Notes: a model not told the origin generated them from the sequence alone. Shown: positions 25,339 to 39,947, counted from the first letter of the stretch. The stretch: DNA of 64,000 nt from Anoplolepis gracilipes (GCF_047496725.1 NC_132976.1:9470001-9534000); one strand, 5' to 3'. Translations and numbers: made by a program.

Positions 25339-25833
25339 GACGAGCAACAAGCGGCAGCGGCGGCGGTGGCTGCGGCTGCGGCTGCGGCCGCTGCAGCGGA
25401 CGCGGCGGCGGTAGCGGCGCCGTACCATCATCGTCGCCATCGGCTGCTACGTACTGCGGCGGTGGTACAGCTGCCGATGCCGATGCCGATGCCGGCGGGT
25501 CATCTTTACAACAAGCGGGGACCCGGCCAGATACCGGGCGTTATCGGTGGCAACAACAACATCAACATCAACAGTCACATCAGCGGCGGAGGTATCTTTC
25601 ACGGAGGAACCAAGGGCCAACGGCAACCGTTTCTTCAACGCCTACCGTCGCGCATACACGATCTCACCCGGGCGATCGAGATGGCAGTCTCGGGAGCGGC
25701 GAATCCGGCAACGCAGCAGCAGCAGCAACAGCAACGTCAGCACGCGCAAGCCAAGCAGACCTCTCTGAAGAGCAAGCCCAACAACAACCGTCAGGCCGGC
25801 AGCAAGAAGCTCCAACAGAGCGAGAAAGCGTAG
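25339..25833 (+). CDS. Candidate C-terminal extension of ELAV beyond the TAG stop
   Basis: The ELAV reading frame stays open for 164 codons after TAG 25336-25338 and ends at TAG 25831-25833. It would encode DEQQ, a poly-Ala tract, a His/Arg patch, a PMPMPMP repeat, an Asn/Gly-rich stretch (NNNININSHISGGG), a helix-like segment (SRIHDLTRAIEMAV), poly-Gln and a Lys-rich tail. In the Ala and Gln tracts the varying base is mostly the third codon position of this frame (GCG/GCA/GCT/GCC; CAG/CAA), which is expected if this frame is or was translated. GC-rich composition ends near the second TAG. Translation would need stop readthrough, RNA editing of the stop, or a splice form that avoids it; none of these is shown here. 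The alternative is a GC-rich 3'UTR with a chance open frame. Confidence 0.5.
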   Translation, partial: DEQQAAAAAVAAAAAAAAAADAAAVAAPYHHRRHRLLRTAAVVQLPMPMPMPAGHLYNKRGPGQIPGVIGGNNNININSHISGGGIFHGGTKGQRQPFLQRLPSRIHDLTRAIEMAVSGAANPATQQQQQQQRQHAQAKQTSLKSKPNNNRQAGSKKLQQSEKA

Positions 25834-27260
25834 TTGCGAGGAGTGTGTATGTGCGTATGAGAGAGAAAGGATGAAAGAAACGAGGCGTGTGCGTGTGCGT
25901 GTGAATATGAGAAGAGATGAGGGAAAATGAAGGAGAAAAGGAACGAGAAAGGTCGCGCGAGAGATAATTAGGAAAAAGTGGATAGAATCGTTCGACTGTC
26001 CGATACACATAAAATAAACCGTAAAACTGTGCGTATAGAAAGCTCGAAAGAAAATAGAGGAAGGGTTGAAAAAAAAAAAAGGTACAATATTAACGACCGT
26101 CGCGTCCTCTCGTTATCCTTCCGTTCTTTACTACCGCTCACTGCATCTTCCCGCGCTTTTTCTCTGTCGCGCTTCTGTGCTTATGTTTGACCGCGATCGA
26201 GGATGCGGGAAAGCAAAAGACATCCTCGGTGTCCTTATTGACACTTAAAATCGTAAGAAATTTGACAAGGAGGACGAGAGATCGAAGCCGCATTTTTGCC
26301 TTCGTTTTACGTTCCTCTACGATCATCGATATACAGACGCCGTGAGAGTAGGAAATTTTATTCCTAGTCACTTTTGAGGCATAAAGTCCTCGAATCATTT
26401 GACTCGCGAAGACAATGGGAAAAATAAGATGAGAAAACAGAACGGAAGGAGGGAGGAACGAGACGAGGCTCGTATTAAGTCTTTACGTGGCTCTCGCACA
26501 GTGACCAGTCGCGGGTCCTGTACATATATTTGCCAATTTATATGTATATGTACGTGAGGGCGCTTGTGTGGACCACGTGGTGTCCGCGTGCGTAAAAAGG
26601 ACAAGATAAAAAGGGAAAGCTTGAAGAAAGAGAAGGCGCAAAGACCGAGATGCGAAAGAGAAGGAAAAGAGAGAAAGAAAGAGAGAGAGAGAAAGAAAGG
26701 ACTTTCCTTATATTATGACATTTGACGATTTGCGTCAAATGTCTCCGCCGGGCACTTTGGCCAATTTTTTTTTTCTTTTTTTTTCTTTTTTTTTCACTTA
26801 ACGTACATCCATGACCGGGTTAGTCACGACGATATCGGGCTGTGAGACTGAACCACTCATCACAAACACACAAGCATACACACACATACACACACACACA
26901 CATATATATACGTACACTTAGAAGAACGATCAATAAAATGCGCGGCGTTAAGAATGGCGGGTTGTCGTAAAAGAACATATTTCGGATTTCTCGAGACGCG
27001 CTTATGTGAGATAAAACTCGTCGCGGGGAACACGTGGATCACGTGACAGCACCTCGCGCTTCCTGGTCGCGAACGAAATATGAAAGAAAGTGAATGGATG
27101 GGAGAGAGCGAAAGAAAGAGAGAAAGATAGAGGGGAGTATAAAAGAATGAAACCTCAGAGAAACACTCACACACAGTGCTTAGTAGTAGGTGGTTATACA
27201 TACTCGTTTTATGTATAAGTTTTAGAGAGTATTAGCGTCGTATGGATGAAAACTGGAGAG

Positions 27261-27305
<45 letters not shown>

Positions 27306-27712
27306 CAGATGAGGGTACGAAGGAAAGGAAAAGAGAAAAAGATGGAGAGGTGATTAGAATCGATTTTTTTTTTCGCAGAAATCCGTAAGAGCGAGAAACG
27401 AGTTTGATTATTATCGGGGCTCGCGAAGATATCAATTAATTGACTGTTGAATTAATTGCGTGAAAAAGATCGAGAATTTGGGGGTAATGTAAAATTTAGG
27501 GAGAGATAGGAGTACCGGACGGCGAAAAGGCATACGGAGTCGAAATCATTAGAAAGGGATGATATGTAGGATATTGGGGCAGGGCTCGCACTCACAGAGT
27601 TCGGACGGACACGATGTATGTGTACTTTAAGATAAGCCTAGTTTAATTAAAAGAGATGTTACCCCGTTTGTGACGAGAGCATCGAGAGATGTATTTATTC
27701 CTGGGCCGGGGC

Positions 27713-27743
<31 letters not shown>

Positions 27744-28000
27744 TCCCTCGAAGATGGCAAGGAGCGATCGATAAAGAGACGGCGAAAGGCACGATCTCGA
27801 GGAGAGATCGCGAAGCGATACCGCGTGCTAATAACTATGTAAAACACTTGTGCTAGTCAGTACTCAGGTGGTCTCCATCGCCGCTCATATATGTCGCTTT
27901 CCTTTTATTTTTCTTTTTTTTCTTTTTTTTTTTTTTTTTTTTTCATAAAACACTTATTAGGTAGTAAAATTGCGTTTTCGCAGAATCGGATTCTCTAACT
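25834..28000 (+). other. Immediate 3' flank / probable 3'UTR of ELAV gene
   Basis: Starts right after the second TAG. Purine-rich (GA) DNA, T-rich blocks at 26765-26797 and 27900-27944, (GA)n at 27255-27304, (TA)n at 27711-27737. AATAAA occurs near 26012. Short open frames are repeat-derived. Confidence 0.45.
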
Positions 28001-31000
28001 CTCGACAATTCTCCGTAACCAGGTGCACCGTCCCAGAGGATGTTTTACAACGTTATACAGCTTCACGGCTATCGGTCCTTTTTTACAATCTCTGAAAGAT
28101 TCTTATGCGGCGAATCTCAAGAATGGGTTTCTTATCTCTGATAAAAATTAAAAGTAATTGAAAACTAAAAAAAAAAAAAAAAAAAAAAAATTAATCTGCG
28201 TTTATTTATAGCTTTTCACATTTATGATATACAGGTAGAAATATTGAATCGTTCAAACATCACGTTTGATTTTACGTTTTTCGTCATCGATTGATATTGC
28301 ACGTTTTGACGAAAATTGTGGACATTGATTATCAATGCAAACGATATTGTTGTTTAAAATGGAAGGAAAAAACATATACATGTGACATTTGTCATTTCGC
28401 TTCTATCTTGTAAAGCGTCGGTTCTAATTTGAAGAATCCATATCAAAGAAATAATTATAATTTGCGCGCGGATTTTCTTTATACTTTCAATATCTCAGAG
28501 AGGAGAAAGATATCCTGCGTATTCTTCGAGGACGGTGCACACGAGTATGTGATATACGAATTAATGGCAAAATTTAATCAACGTTCCATCTCAGGTCAGA
28601 TGAAAAAATTACGCATCTAGTTTACATGCGAACTGACGCGTTGTTGATGCGCGATATTACGTGCTCTCTTCGCGCAGAAGAAGAAGATAAATACTTAACA
28701 GCGAACATGGAAAAATTGGAGGCGAACGCGATGCTGAGTGTGTTTAAGTGAAATGACAAGCGAGTCACGTTTCTCACGTTCGTTTCGCGCAGGACAACCA
28801 TTGATCTAGCCTTCTTGCATCTTTCGAGTGGATAGATTTATAGTGAATTCGGTGCACTAGTGTATACAAGTTTACAAAATAAACATAAGTAATTAAAATA
28901 TTAAGATAATTATAATAATGAGTTATTTTATTATTCGTATTATTGAATAATAATAGTTGTTAGTATTAATTATTTTATTTTTTTAATTACTTATGTCAAT
29001 ATAAATATATGTACAATACATCTTAAAGCAATTATATATCCGCGAGAAATTCGTGCGTTAATTCTGGAAACCGTTTTTCAATTGTCATTCTGTGCGTTTC
29101 TCAAGAACATTTTCTATAACTGTGAATAGTTGAAATCGCTTTTTCAAAATGATTCTCTTCGATCGTCATCTTGGATATGTTTTTCCATAATCACATGGAT
29201 AATCTGCGACCGTAGAGATTATTTTTCCAAAGTGATTTCCAGCACCCGCTTCTCCCGCAAGCGATTTTTCACAACTGCTAGATAGTTCTTGACAGCTGTC
29301 ATCATTGACTTTTGAGCGATTGACGGATCTTCGGATGTGTGAAAGCGATGAGCGAGCGTGAGAATACGGATCGCATGTATTTAATTGCAAGTGAAGCGAC
29401 ACTCGATTAAGCTAGATTTAGATCAAAGAAACGAAAACGGCGCGTAAACACATGTATATTGTCCTCTATTTATGTGTACCTTTATGTCTAGTCCGGGAGT
29501 CAGGGGAGACGCGAGGGAGAGGACGCTGTGTACCCTCCTCCCCTCAGAAAAATTCGTCTCACGTCCGGCTCCCACACGCGAGTATTGTGGTTTTTTTTTC
29601 TAAGATATTGCTTTATTTATTTACAGCCGTCGTCGATTCGCGCGCGAATTCTTAATTGATAAAGGACGCCGGGTCTCGACGAGAGGCGGCAGGATCTCGA
29701 ACATTAGTGCAAATTAAAGCGTCGACGAGCATTTAAAGGTCGCCGCGTAAGCGCAAACTTAGTAACTCGCTGATCGGAGGGTGTTAGAACGATTGGTCTC
29801 CCCTCGTGATGTGATTGCAACGCTATTATATGGACGTGTCGCAAATATATATCGTAATGTTTTTGTACGAATAGTACGAATAGTAGTTTTTCGATTTAAT
29901 TGCATTATTTATAAGAGCGAACAGTAAGTTTTATTCGCGATTTGAGCCGCCATTAGAATTAAAATGACAAATGCTGGCATGCAGTAATACTACTTGAAAG
30001 TGTGCATATGGGTCGGCAGCTATATAGTACATATATAGATACGAATGAGAGATGAATCGTATCTCGATAGCATCCTCTCGATATCAGCGAGGCGTCCGGT
30101 TTTCCGGACGTTTCTTTCATATTGTGTACGATTATATATACCATTATAACAATTATTCTCCTTCTCACTATTACCGTATTATGATTAGACTTATTATTCT
30201 GGTTACTATATATTATTATCGCCATACCGTCATCGTCTCATTATTATTATTAATTATTATTATTAATTATTATTATTATTATTATTATTATTACTTATGA
30301 TCGTGTATATCTTCTGTGTCTCTCGTCTAGTAGCTACGTGTAACCTCTAACGCCTCATTACTTAATTAATCTTATTCTTGTAGAGAAGAGGCTATAAAGA
30401 AATACTTTACAGTCACTCTTCACTTGCTCACTTTAACATCGCTCTACTGTCGCTACTTTCTGCCACCCGCTCTATAACTATTACATTGCTACTAGTGCTG
30501 TTACCACCACTACTATACTTACCACTTACTACTACTTACCAACTATTTATTTATTTATTTAATTAAAATTATTAAATAACATAACTATTATGTTTTATTT
30601 AAGGATTAAACTGATTTGTGTTTGGTTCAAACAAGTCGTTTGTTTTATTTCTATTAAAAATGTTTCAGTTGCCATACACATACACCGGATCCCGATATCT
30701 CCTCACCCTTTCTCCACCCACCCACTCTCACCGACATTCCACGATTTCTTTTTTCCGGCATTCCACGAGTTACAGACTGATTTAATAGATCGATGTAACG
30801 ACGAGCCGCTCGACCTCGATGCACGTGACATGTTTATGGATCCTGGTTCGTAGCGTCTTTATTATAGCAATTACTGTTTAGTATAATCTCGCGAACGCCG
30901 CCATGATGCGACAAAATCATTTACGAATTATTCGTTATAATTATTAAAAACAATCAAGTCGTATCTTTCAGAACGAAACAAAATTACATTTTGGAAAATT

Positions 31001-31951
31001 ATTTATACTCTATACGCGTTTTTGGCGGCGTTCACGATAATGCGTACAATGCTAGCGCGTATTCGCGATTTATGAATAATGTAAAGAAATCTTGAGAGAG
31101 AGGGAGAGACAGATTGGTTGAATTTGATGAATCTTCCATTAATACTACTTACGAATTATATAAACGAATTGCGAATAAGTCTGGCGCTAGCATTATATAG
31201 AGATTATATTATATACATATAAATTTCAAATTTTAAGCTAGTCCTTAATATTCTACTTAATACTCCTGGAGTATGTTCCAAAGAGACCCGTGATTGAAAT
31301 AACTGCATTGTAAAAGGATGACTCGATGACACGCAAAGTGGAAAAAAATCGAATCGAGTTCGGTGTCATAATGCTGTGAAAATAAATATAGTTTCGTTAC
31401 ATTTTGATAGTACGCGATGTCGATCCTTCGCGAGAGGATGTTATCCTTTGATAAATTAACTCTACGAATCGTTGATCCAACAGAGGCCCGGATACGATCA
31501 TCGAAATTATTCCTGCTGTTTTAAGGAACGGATTATAGACGATTCACAGATTCTCGTCAGGTAAAAAGATATCGAACTTGGGAACAAATCCAGCAAGATG
31601 TCGAGCACTTGAGTTACTTGCGTATCTTTCGCGATGACATTCAAAGAAGATAAACAAGCGACTTTTTCATTTCAAGTAGTACTCGGCCAGTACTTCTGTG
31701 ATTAGGTGACGCTTTAATCTGACAGACGTCTTTCTGGATCTCGCTCGATTGATAAGAGAAAGGCGCTCGAGATGTAGGATAAACATAAAGTATAAAGAGG
31801 GAGAGCGGATATGAGGACCAAGGGGCGAAAATGCGTTTCACGAGAGAAAAGGGCGGCAATCGAAAGAGTGGTGCGAGCCCTATCCCGTTTTTAGGGGGTG
31901 CAGACTCGCTCGCGACAATTCGGATCAGATTTTACAGTCATTGGCGAAGGG

Positions 31952-31959
<8 letters not shown>

Positions 31960-32016
<57 letters not shown>

Positions 32017-32098
32017 AAGAAAGAGAGAGAGAGAGAGAGAGAGGCGAGTTCGAGAGAGAAAGTGCGAGAGAAAGAAAGGGAGAGAAAGAGAGAATGAG
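31960..32098 (+). repeat. (GA)n microsatellite
   Basis: A long purine-strand GA tract with AAAG and CGAG interruptions; open frames across it encode only Glu/Arg repeats and are artefacts. Confidence 0.95.
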
Positions 32099-35000
32099 CA
32101 CGCTAATCTACTTAAATATAATATATTACATACGATTATTACGTTAGATATACATTATGTGTATTGTATTTATGTCTCAATAATCGTTGTTAGTTATATC
32201 GCTATGATGATGATGATGATAATGAGTATGATAATTACCGATGACTTCGGAAAAGGGGAAGTAAAACACACGCGAAATCAGACACGCATACACCCACAGT
32301 ACGTATACTGTCAACACACATGCAACACGTGCGCGTGCGAGCGTGACTTGTGCGGTCGAGATTGTATCGTGAGAGATTTTTTAATTGAAAATTAATTTCA
32401 AGATAGATACGCACTGTTACATGTGTATCGATATATGGTTCCTTGAAAATTTTTCATTTTTATGAATTTGTTGTCAAATTTTTAATTTATATAACAAGTT
32501 TCTATTAAAGTGTTAGAGTTTTTTTTTCTCTTGCGCTTCAATATTAGTAGAAAAACTTACGATACGCGCTCCGCGTGTCTTAATGAATGAAGTTCCAATG
32601 CACTCGATGCACCTCGTCGATCGCACAGATACGCTCGTAAGACGCGAGGACTTTCCCGATGACAGGATCAAGGATATCCTGCAACATCTCGAAAGAGACG
32701 AGAGCCTCGAAGTAGATCGGTACATTCGCGGTTTCTAACTGATTTCTGCGATGGACGAACGATATTACATTTATTAAACGATTTACATTTAACCATTAGT
32801 CGCATTATCGATATTATTGTACTACTAACTAGCGCTCGTACCCTCTTATACTCGTAAAAAAAGAAGAAGAGAGAAAGAGTGAGGAGGAGAGAGGAAAGGA
32901 AGGAAGGGCAGAGATTGCGAGAGAAATGGAAAAGGCGTGTTGGAAAACTGAAACGCGAATCAGTCTGTCGGATGATATGGATCGGCGCGATATGATAATA
33001 GAAATTGGCAGGAATAGGCGGAAGATTAATGTCGATTATTACTAGGACGTTCTCGCGGCATCGTATATATTCGAGTGGAACGCGATACGATAAAGTGCGC
33101 ATCTCGCAGATTTCGTTCTGGATTCGCACGATTTTGTCGCCATGCGACTTTAACGTATCCTGACTGAAGCTAAACTTGGGCGGGACTTTAGGATATTCGT
33201 CAAGTACGGTATCGCGGGAACTTCCTACTGTGCTCGTTCGTCGGCGAAGTGGCCGGATTTGCTGTCGTGGACGAGGATCCTCGAGAATTAAGGGATCCTC
33301 GGGCCTTCGACGACAGATCCTTTTGGAGTAGAACGTTATTCTCGGCAGTGAGGGATGAGAGGTGGCTTGGCCGGATGAAAGGCAAACCGACCGGAAAACG
33401 ACGGTGCGGCTTGCGAAGGAACGATAGTATCGAGCCGCAAAAACCGTGTGATTCGACTTTACGTGCTCGTGAGATTAAACGTTTTTTTCAAAGGGCATGC
33501 CCATTTCTCGGGCATCCCATTAATTTCATTGAGAATCTTCATATTCTTTCATACGCAATTTTTAATGACATACATTTCTTCTCACATTCAGACTTAGGTC
33601 GTCCTGGAAATATTAGCAATGTACGGATGTTGTTTCGTGAAAAAGAATCTGCTTAATTCTCTCTCTTCGCTTGCATGTAATTACTTTGAAATATTAATCA
33701 CTCGCGTCAAAGTATCTTTTCATCATTTTCTCGATATATCATTGCTGATATTTCACGATATATAAATTTTGAGAGAATAATCGAAATGAAGCGCGCGCGA
33801 TGTTTATTCGCAACTCACATTGTGCAATATAAAGTGTTTTGTCGATCGGTCGAGGTGCGGCTCCGGGGAAAAATCTAAACGTGGTGCTGTAGTCAAAAAC
33901 ATTATCTTTTCTCGCGGACTGCCGCCTCGTCGGAGACAACCCGAATGATTTAAACATAAAGTGGAAGCCAATCATATGTAATTAAGTGCGACCGCAGCCA
34001 GTCATTGACATTGATATGAAATTAGTTGCCCGGAGCTGGGAATGAAATTTTTCGAATAACAACGAAACCGATTTTGTTTTTTTTTTCGCAACATTAATAA
34101 TCGGTCGTAAAGATTCCAATAATGGGATCGTTTTGCGAACGATTTTGCTGAAAATTCGAGGCTCGTAATCGTAATTTTCAAGACGCCGGTGCCGAGACGA
34201 GAAGACGCGTTATATGCGATGATTGATTTCGCGTGAAAAATCGTCCGAGGATTTTCAGCGAAATTGTTTTCGACATGTCAAACAGAGTAGCGTCGCTGTA
34301 TGCTAAAATACGCACAATCGTCGTCGGATTATGTGGACGACGACTTGTTTGTTAGTTGTAAATCACCAGATTGTCCATAAATCATTGTCATTAATATCGC
34401 ATCGTCATCCAATCATCACAATCGTGGCATTCATCATTTCGATTTCGCTTAAAAATTCATTCATCGATTCGTTGACCCATTAATCATCTCATCGCGCCAT
34501 TATGTATTCTCATCGAAATGCCACGATATGTTTCATCCAATCATTCACACATCATCACGCACGCATACACACATTCGTAATCATTATTCCATTTCATACA
34601 TTAAATGCGGCATAATAAATTTATTACAAGACTCACAGTCATTCATTCATTCACCCATCGTCATGATTTATCATTAATCATCGTCCTCCTTCGTATTACG
34701 AGAAAAACAGATGTAACGTATGTAGGGGCAAGAGAGAATAAGATATCATTCGAGTAATTGTACCATCATTATATCGTTATTAATGATCGAATAAACATCG
34801 CTCGCCCTAAAGGGGAAAGTTTTCTTCCGATCCAGGCACCCTCTTATCGTTTCAGAGTTCATTCTTATTTAATCAGGGAATGACAATATAACCCACGAAC
34901 TTTAATCATCATCGTTGTGGGTCCTGCGAGCGCCTTTTGCATTTTGCTAATTATCCGCGATTCTTATTTAATTTTTATCCACAGAAAAAATATCGGATAA

Positions 35001-35460
35001 TTGCATAATCATGTTACAAGTTATATAATATGCGATTGACTTTCCTTGGATATTAATTATTTTGAATTTATTTTACGACGCGATTGATCAATTTAATTAA
35101 GCGTTTCTATAAATGGTTTTTTGCATAAAGGATGCAAGCGGCACTTGCGGCATCGGTAATACAATTGCGAAAGGGAATAGGTAAATGATATTGCATAATG
35201 CGAAACGGAGTAGGACGGTGCATAATTTTTTGTACGGACTTGAGCGTGCGCGCGTACACGCACGCATTTATTTTCGCGTGCGTAAATGCGGAAAAACGCG
35301 CGCGTGAGGGATGCGGCAAAATGTGGGAAATGGGAAACGGTGTCATGGAAAAGCAACAAAAGCAACTCTAGCTCATCGTAGGCCTAACTAAGAAAAAAAA
35401 TTTGAAAAGTATTTATGTACTGTCTAAACTAACTTAAAAAAAAATGCGGACGAAAAAGCG

Positions 35461-35521
35461 AAAGAGAGAGAGAGAGAAAGAAAAATCAGATATTATACAA
35501 ATAAAAGAGTGCGAGTGAGAG

Positions 35522-35571
<50 letters not shown>

Positions 35572-35818
35572 CGAATGCGAGCGAGCGAAAGAATGAGAGA
35601 GAATGAAATAGAAAATATTTAAAGTACTCGAGAAATTATTCCGAGACGAGCCACAACGATCTACAAAACTGATAATTATTCTGTAACAAAAGAAAGGAAA
35701 AATAGAGATGGATTAGAGCGGAAGGAAAAAAATACGTCAGTCTAGAGTCTAAAGAATGAAACAGAGAGCATAGGGATAAAAAAAGAGTTAAGAGAGAAAG
35801 AGCGAGAGAAAGGAAGGC

Positions 35819-35877
<59 letters not shown>

Positions 35878-35905
35878 AAGAAAGAAAAGAGAGAAAAAAG
35901 AAGTA
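35461..35905 (+). repeat. Cluster of (GA)n tracts
   Basis: Three GA runs (35461-35480, 35519-35600, 35811-35905) separated by purine-rich DNA; purines dominate the plus strand throughout. Confidence 0.9.
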
Positions 35906-36489
35906 ATCTATAATCTTCTGTACATGTTTTGATATATTATTCTAATTATTAATTATCTCATAACTTATAATAACTAATTAATTAATTAAATTAATTGATA
36001 TCTATGAAACTATATTTAAACGACAAAAAACGTGGTAGCTAGTCTGTCAATGGGTGTATAAATATTTAATTACGATAACTCTATAGTGATACTAAAAAAA
36101 AAAAAAACAACAAAATCAATTGCGCGAGGATGAGAGAGCGCGAAAGAGAGAGAATCTAGAGAACGATTGACGAGATTAAAAAAAAGCGCAAACGAAAGAA
36201 GGCATGAAAGAGGCGAGAATGACACATATACACGCTGACATACCTACACACACACACACACACAGACACACACACACACACACACACACACACGTACAAA
36301 TAAACAGTATAAAAATATAAATGTAATTTAACTTTAACTGGGAAAAAAGCACATAAATTAAGACGGAAAGTCAAACGCGCGGATATTAACACGAATAATT
36401 TCGAGATAAATGAAAATAAATGATTCTCTAACGAATGTCCCAGAGATTTTCGTTGTACGTTTAATGGGACAGGTTTCACAATGCATCAC

Positions 36490-36533
36490 GGGGGGGGGGT
36501 AGGAGAGGAGAAAATAGGGGTGGGGAGGGGGGG
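36490..36533 (+). other. G-quadruplex-forming sequence
   Basis: G-runs of 10, 4, 4 and 7 on the plus strand; the segment GGGGTGGGGAGGGGGGG alone satisfies a four-tract, one-base-loop quadruplex. It lies downstream of ELAV in sense orientation. Confidence 0.7.
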
Positions 36534-39247
36534 TAGGAGTTCTTCCGATTTATAATCTTCTATTTAAAAAAAACAAAAGTCGGGTCCTCCTCGTGGCCAG
36601 GGTGCGAAAAAAAAAAAAAAAACATTTTCTCACAGTTTTCACACGTTCCTGCGGTCTAATTAATTGTTATTACGCAACAGCATAATTTATTACCGATGTA
36701 TGCTTTTGTCGCAAACACTCTCTACTTTTAAAGATTATCGTAATTTCGCTAATTATGCGCTAATATTTAATATCTCGCTGATTATTTAGGATCGTAACTG
36801 TTCGTTCTGTTGCTAATCACGAAAGAAAAGCCCGCATGTACGTGTGACAACACACAGTAGCTACGATCAGCTGACATATATGTCAGTATGCCAGTATGTG
36901 GTTTAATCGCGCGATCATCTCGATCAGTAACCGATGCAATCGCATCGTTTTCTTTCCGAATCACGATGGCGCCGAGACTCGCTCATCGATAAGACTGTTA
37001 CCGAATCTCGCATAACGACCGATGTTCGTAATTCACGTTTCTAGTTAAGCGCTCGTGCGACAAGAGATGGTTACTTCAATTCAATGTACTGTACGCATTG
37101 TGACTTATATTTGTCGACTATGGAATTCGAAGGAAGCTTTATTGGAAGAAAAAAAGCTGGAAAATCAACAGAATATTATAAAAAAACTAATTAAAAATTA
37201 ATTTTAAATTATAAAATGAAAGTAAATGAATAGCTTATTCATTATTCACTGAACTAGAAATTCAGTTTTTTTATCTTCAATAAAAATAAGCAAAAAATCT
37301 ATGAAAATAAATTTTAAATTATAAAATGAAGGAAAATGAATAGAATGAATTAGAAGATTTAGTTTGATTTTCTTTAATAAAATCACGGGAGAGAGCTTTG
37401 ATAGGTATCAAAGAAAAGTCTCTTTGAAACTTTCTTTTTCAGCTATCCTCGAATTTTGTCTTTTGTCGGACGAAACGAGGTCGCTTGTTGCTGTAACAAA
37501 ATGATTAAAATTATGCACGATCACTCTGTCTTCTGGGCAGGCTGATTTAAATTAAGAGATCAGCTTGTCTCTGGTTACTTCGATTGACATAGTCGCGGGA
37601 GTAGATGAGGCTACTCGAAGCAGGATGCTTATTGTTGGCGTTAATGCGAGAAATGAAAGCCAATTAAAGATAATCTTCCTTCCCAAGCGTTCTCACGAGC
37701 ACTTCGAGGAAGCCCGGCAGCGATCCTTTGTTCCCTAGCTCAGCGTCTAATTTAACGTTGAAAACAGACTGTTTTCGAGTTCAATCAATCCGCTATGCGC
37801 GATAAAGCGATAGATTATAAAGCAAACAGTTTACGCGTTTATCGTTAAATATACGCTGAAAACATACGGATTTCTATCTTCGAGATGTATGCGTAGAGTA
37901 ATTGCCCTCACGATACTCGCTTGATTCCCGACGCGCTATGCGTGAGTAAAAATAGTATTCGTATATCATTTAGGCAGATTAGAAATTTTCATCAAGATTT
38001 TACCATTTTTTTTTCTAATGAGCGCATATATCGCTTATTTCGTATTCTCTATCAAATAAGATCTTATTCTATATCGACAAGAATCGATAACGAATACTAT
38101 TTTCGTTCAAGTAGCTCATGTGTGTCGCGAATTATAGAATAATAATTATAAAAGAAAATGGTTCCAAAGGAACGTTGTAACTCGTATAATCGCGTAAAAA
38201 AAGATACGTCGATTTGCGAGGTTGCGATTATTTCGGCGTTTTCACCGAAAATCGATCGTTTCACTGTTTCGCGAGAAAAAAAATATAGAGAGTACTTTGA
38301 AAGTTATAGAACTCATTAGAAAGGACGAGGTGCAAGGAGTTGATGTATCTAATTTTTCGACGGGATATTTGCGAGGTGCTTGTATAAGTAAGATCAGAGG
38401 CCAATATCGATCTATCGAAACATTCCATCCGAATCCTGAGGATTTTTGCGCGCGACATAAAAGACTTCCTTCTCTCGTCTACGATCTCGGATTTCGTTCT
38501 TTCTTTGTTTATTCTAATTATTTATTTCTAAATCGAGCCTTTGATGAGATTAATGAATTGTAATTTAGAATGATTTTATTTCTTGATTATTTTTATAGAA
38601 AAAAAATGGTCCAATCTTTATACTTTTTTCGCGTTCTTTCTATCAGAATAATTGTTACATTATTCAAATTGTTTTATTGGTATAACGATGTGTTGAGAGA
38701 AATAGACGAGACGTTTACACACATTATTGCACATTCCACAGCGCGTGCAATTAATCCTCTGCGTAAAAAAAAAAAAAAAAAAAAAAACGCGCGAAAAAAC
38801 ATATATATATATATATACACATGTACATATATATACGCGCTTTTGATTATCGATTTCGAGTTATATATCGTACTACCGCCAAAGATATCTCCTATAACGC
38901 ATATATTTCGACACGGGTTCGAATGAAAGTTAAACGAATATCACCAGTGTTAAGGTAAAAACATTTTTTTTTCCTTTTTTCGAATAATGGCATTGTCTGA
39001 AAGAACAGTACAATCGAGGAAGTTCTCCTTGATCAAACGTAACAAAGTTATATTCGTCACCTTTAGTATTAATTACTTATTAGTAATAATATTTTAGATA
39101 AATATCGAAAAAAAGCTAATTCGTTCCACACACAAATCGAAACATAATTTATAATTAATTTATATAATATTTATTTAATTTATTCATTAATTTATATGTT
39201 ATATACATGTTTATGTATAAGTTTATACATATATATTGAACAATGAA

Positions 39248-39278
<31 letters not shown>

Positions 39279-39867
39279 AATTATTTATTTGACTTTATAT
39301 TACATATTAAATTAGAGAGCGTTTTTCTTATTTAATCCAGGGCGATTGTTAATTTTAGAATACTAATATATGTTTTACGTAATGTCATGACAGTTTAGCT
39401 TTAGCAGAAAAATGCCAAGCGAAATTCCAAACTTGTGAAAATCTATGACTGAAACAAGCGTTGACTTTTCAATCTGCGAGTTACGTTTCAAGGAGAACGT
39501 CCAGATAATATGAGCTAACAGTTACCAATGTTAAAAGATTGTCGACATGATCGATATTTTCCAATGTATACATTGACGAGCCGTCGTTGTCGTCATCATT
39601 TTTCGTCACAACGACCTCGTGTTACTATTACGATTACCAGCGATTTTACCATTACGATATTATATAACGTTGTATGTATAAGTGTTCATAAAAATTATTG
39701 TCAGACAGGCTAACGCAGTGCAATACTACCGTTTTGGATATTTCGCGAGCTATTAAAAGGACGCGAATTATGCTATAAAAAAAAAGAAATGAGTAAGGAA
39801 GCAGAAGGGAGTATAGGAATGAATCATGAGCGAGATTAAGATTAGCATTAAATGCATGAATGCAGAG

Positions 39868-39882
39868 GAGAGAGTCAGAGAG

Positions 39883-39947
<65 letters not shown>

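Noticed and set aside
25203..25874. 223-codon open frame overlapping the ELAV terminal exon in another frame
   Set aside because: It overlaps RRM3 coding and in the repeat tracts its variable base falls at codon position 1, changing residues; it is a by-product of GC-rich DNA.
31831..32395. Open frames rich in Glu-Arg or Leu-Ser across (GA)n tracts, here and at 5948-6277, 39652-39963 and 45807-46302
   Set aside because: They are translations of microsatellites.
33249..33656. 135-codon plus-strand frame
   Set aside because: No recognisable domain, no codon signal, no splice support.
38222..38563. 113-codon plus-strand frame
   Set aside because: No family recognised; lies in AT-rich DNA and looks like chance.
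38905..38925. tRNA B-box-like gggttcgaat
   Set aside because: No A box or cloverleaf around it.
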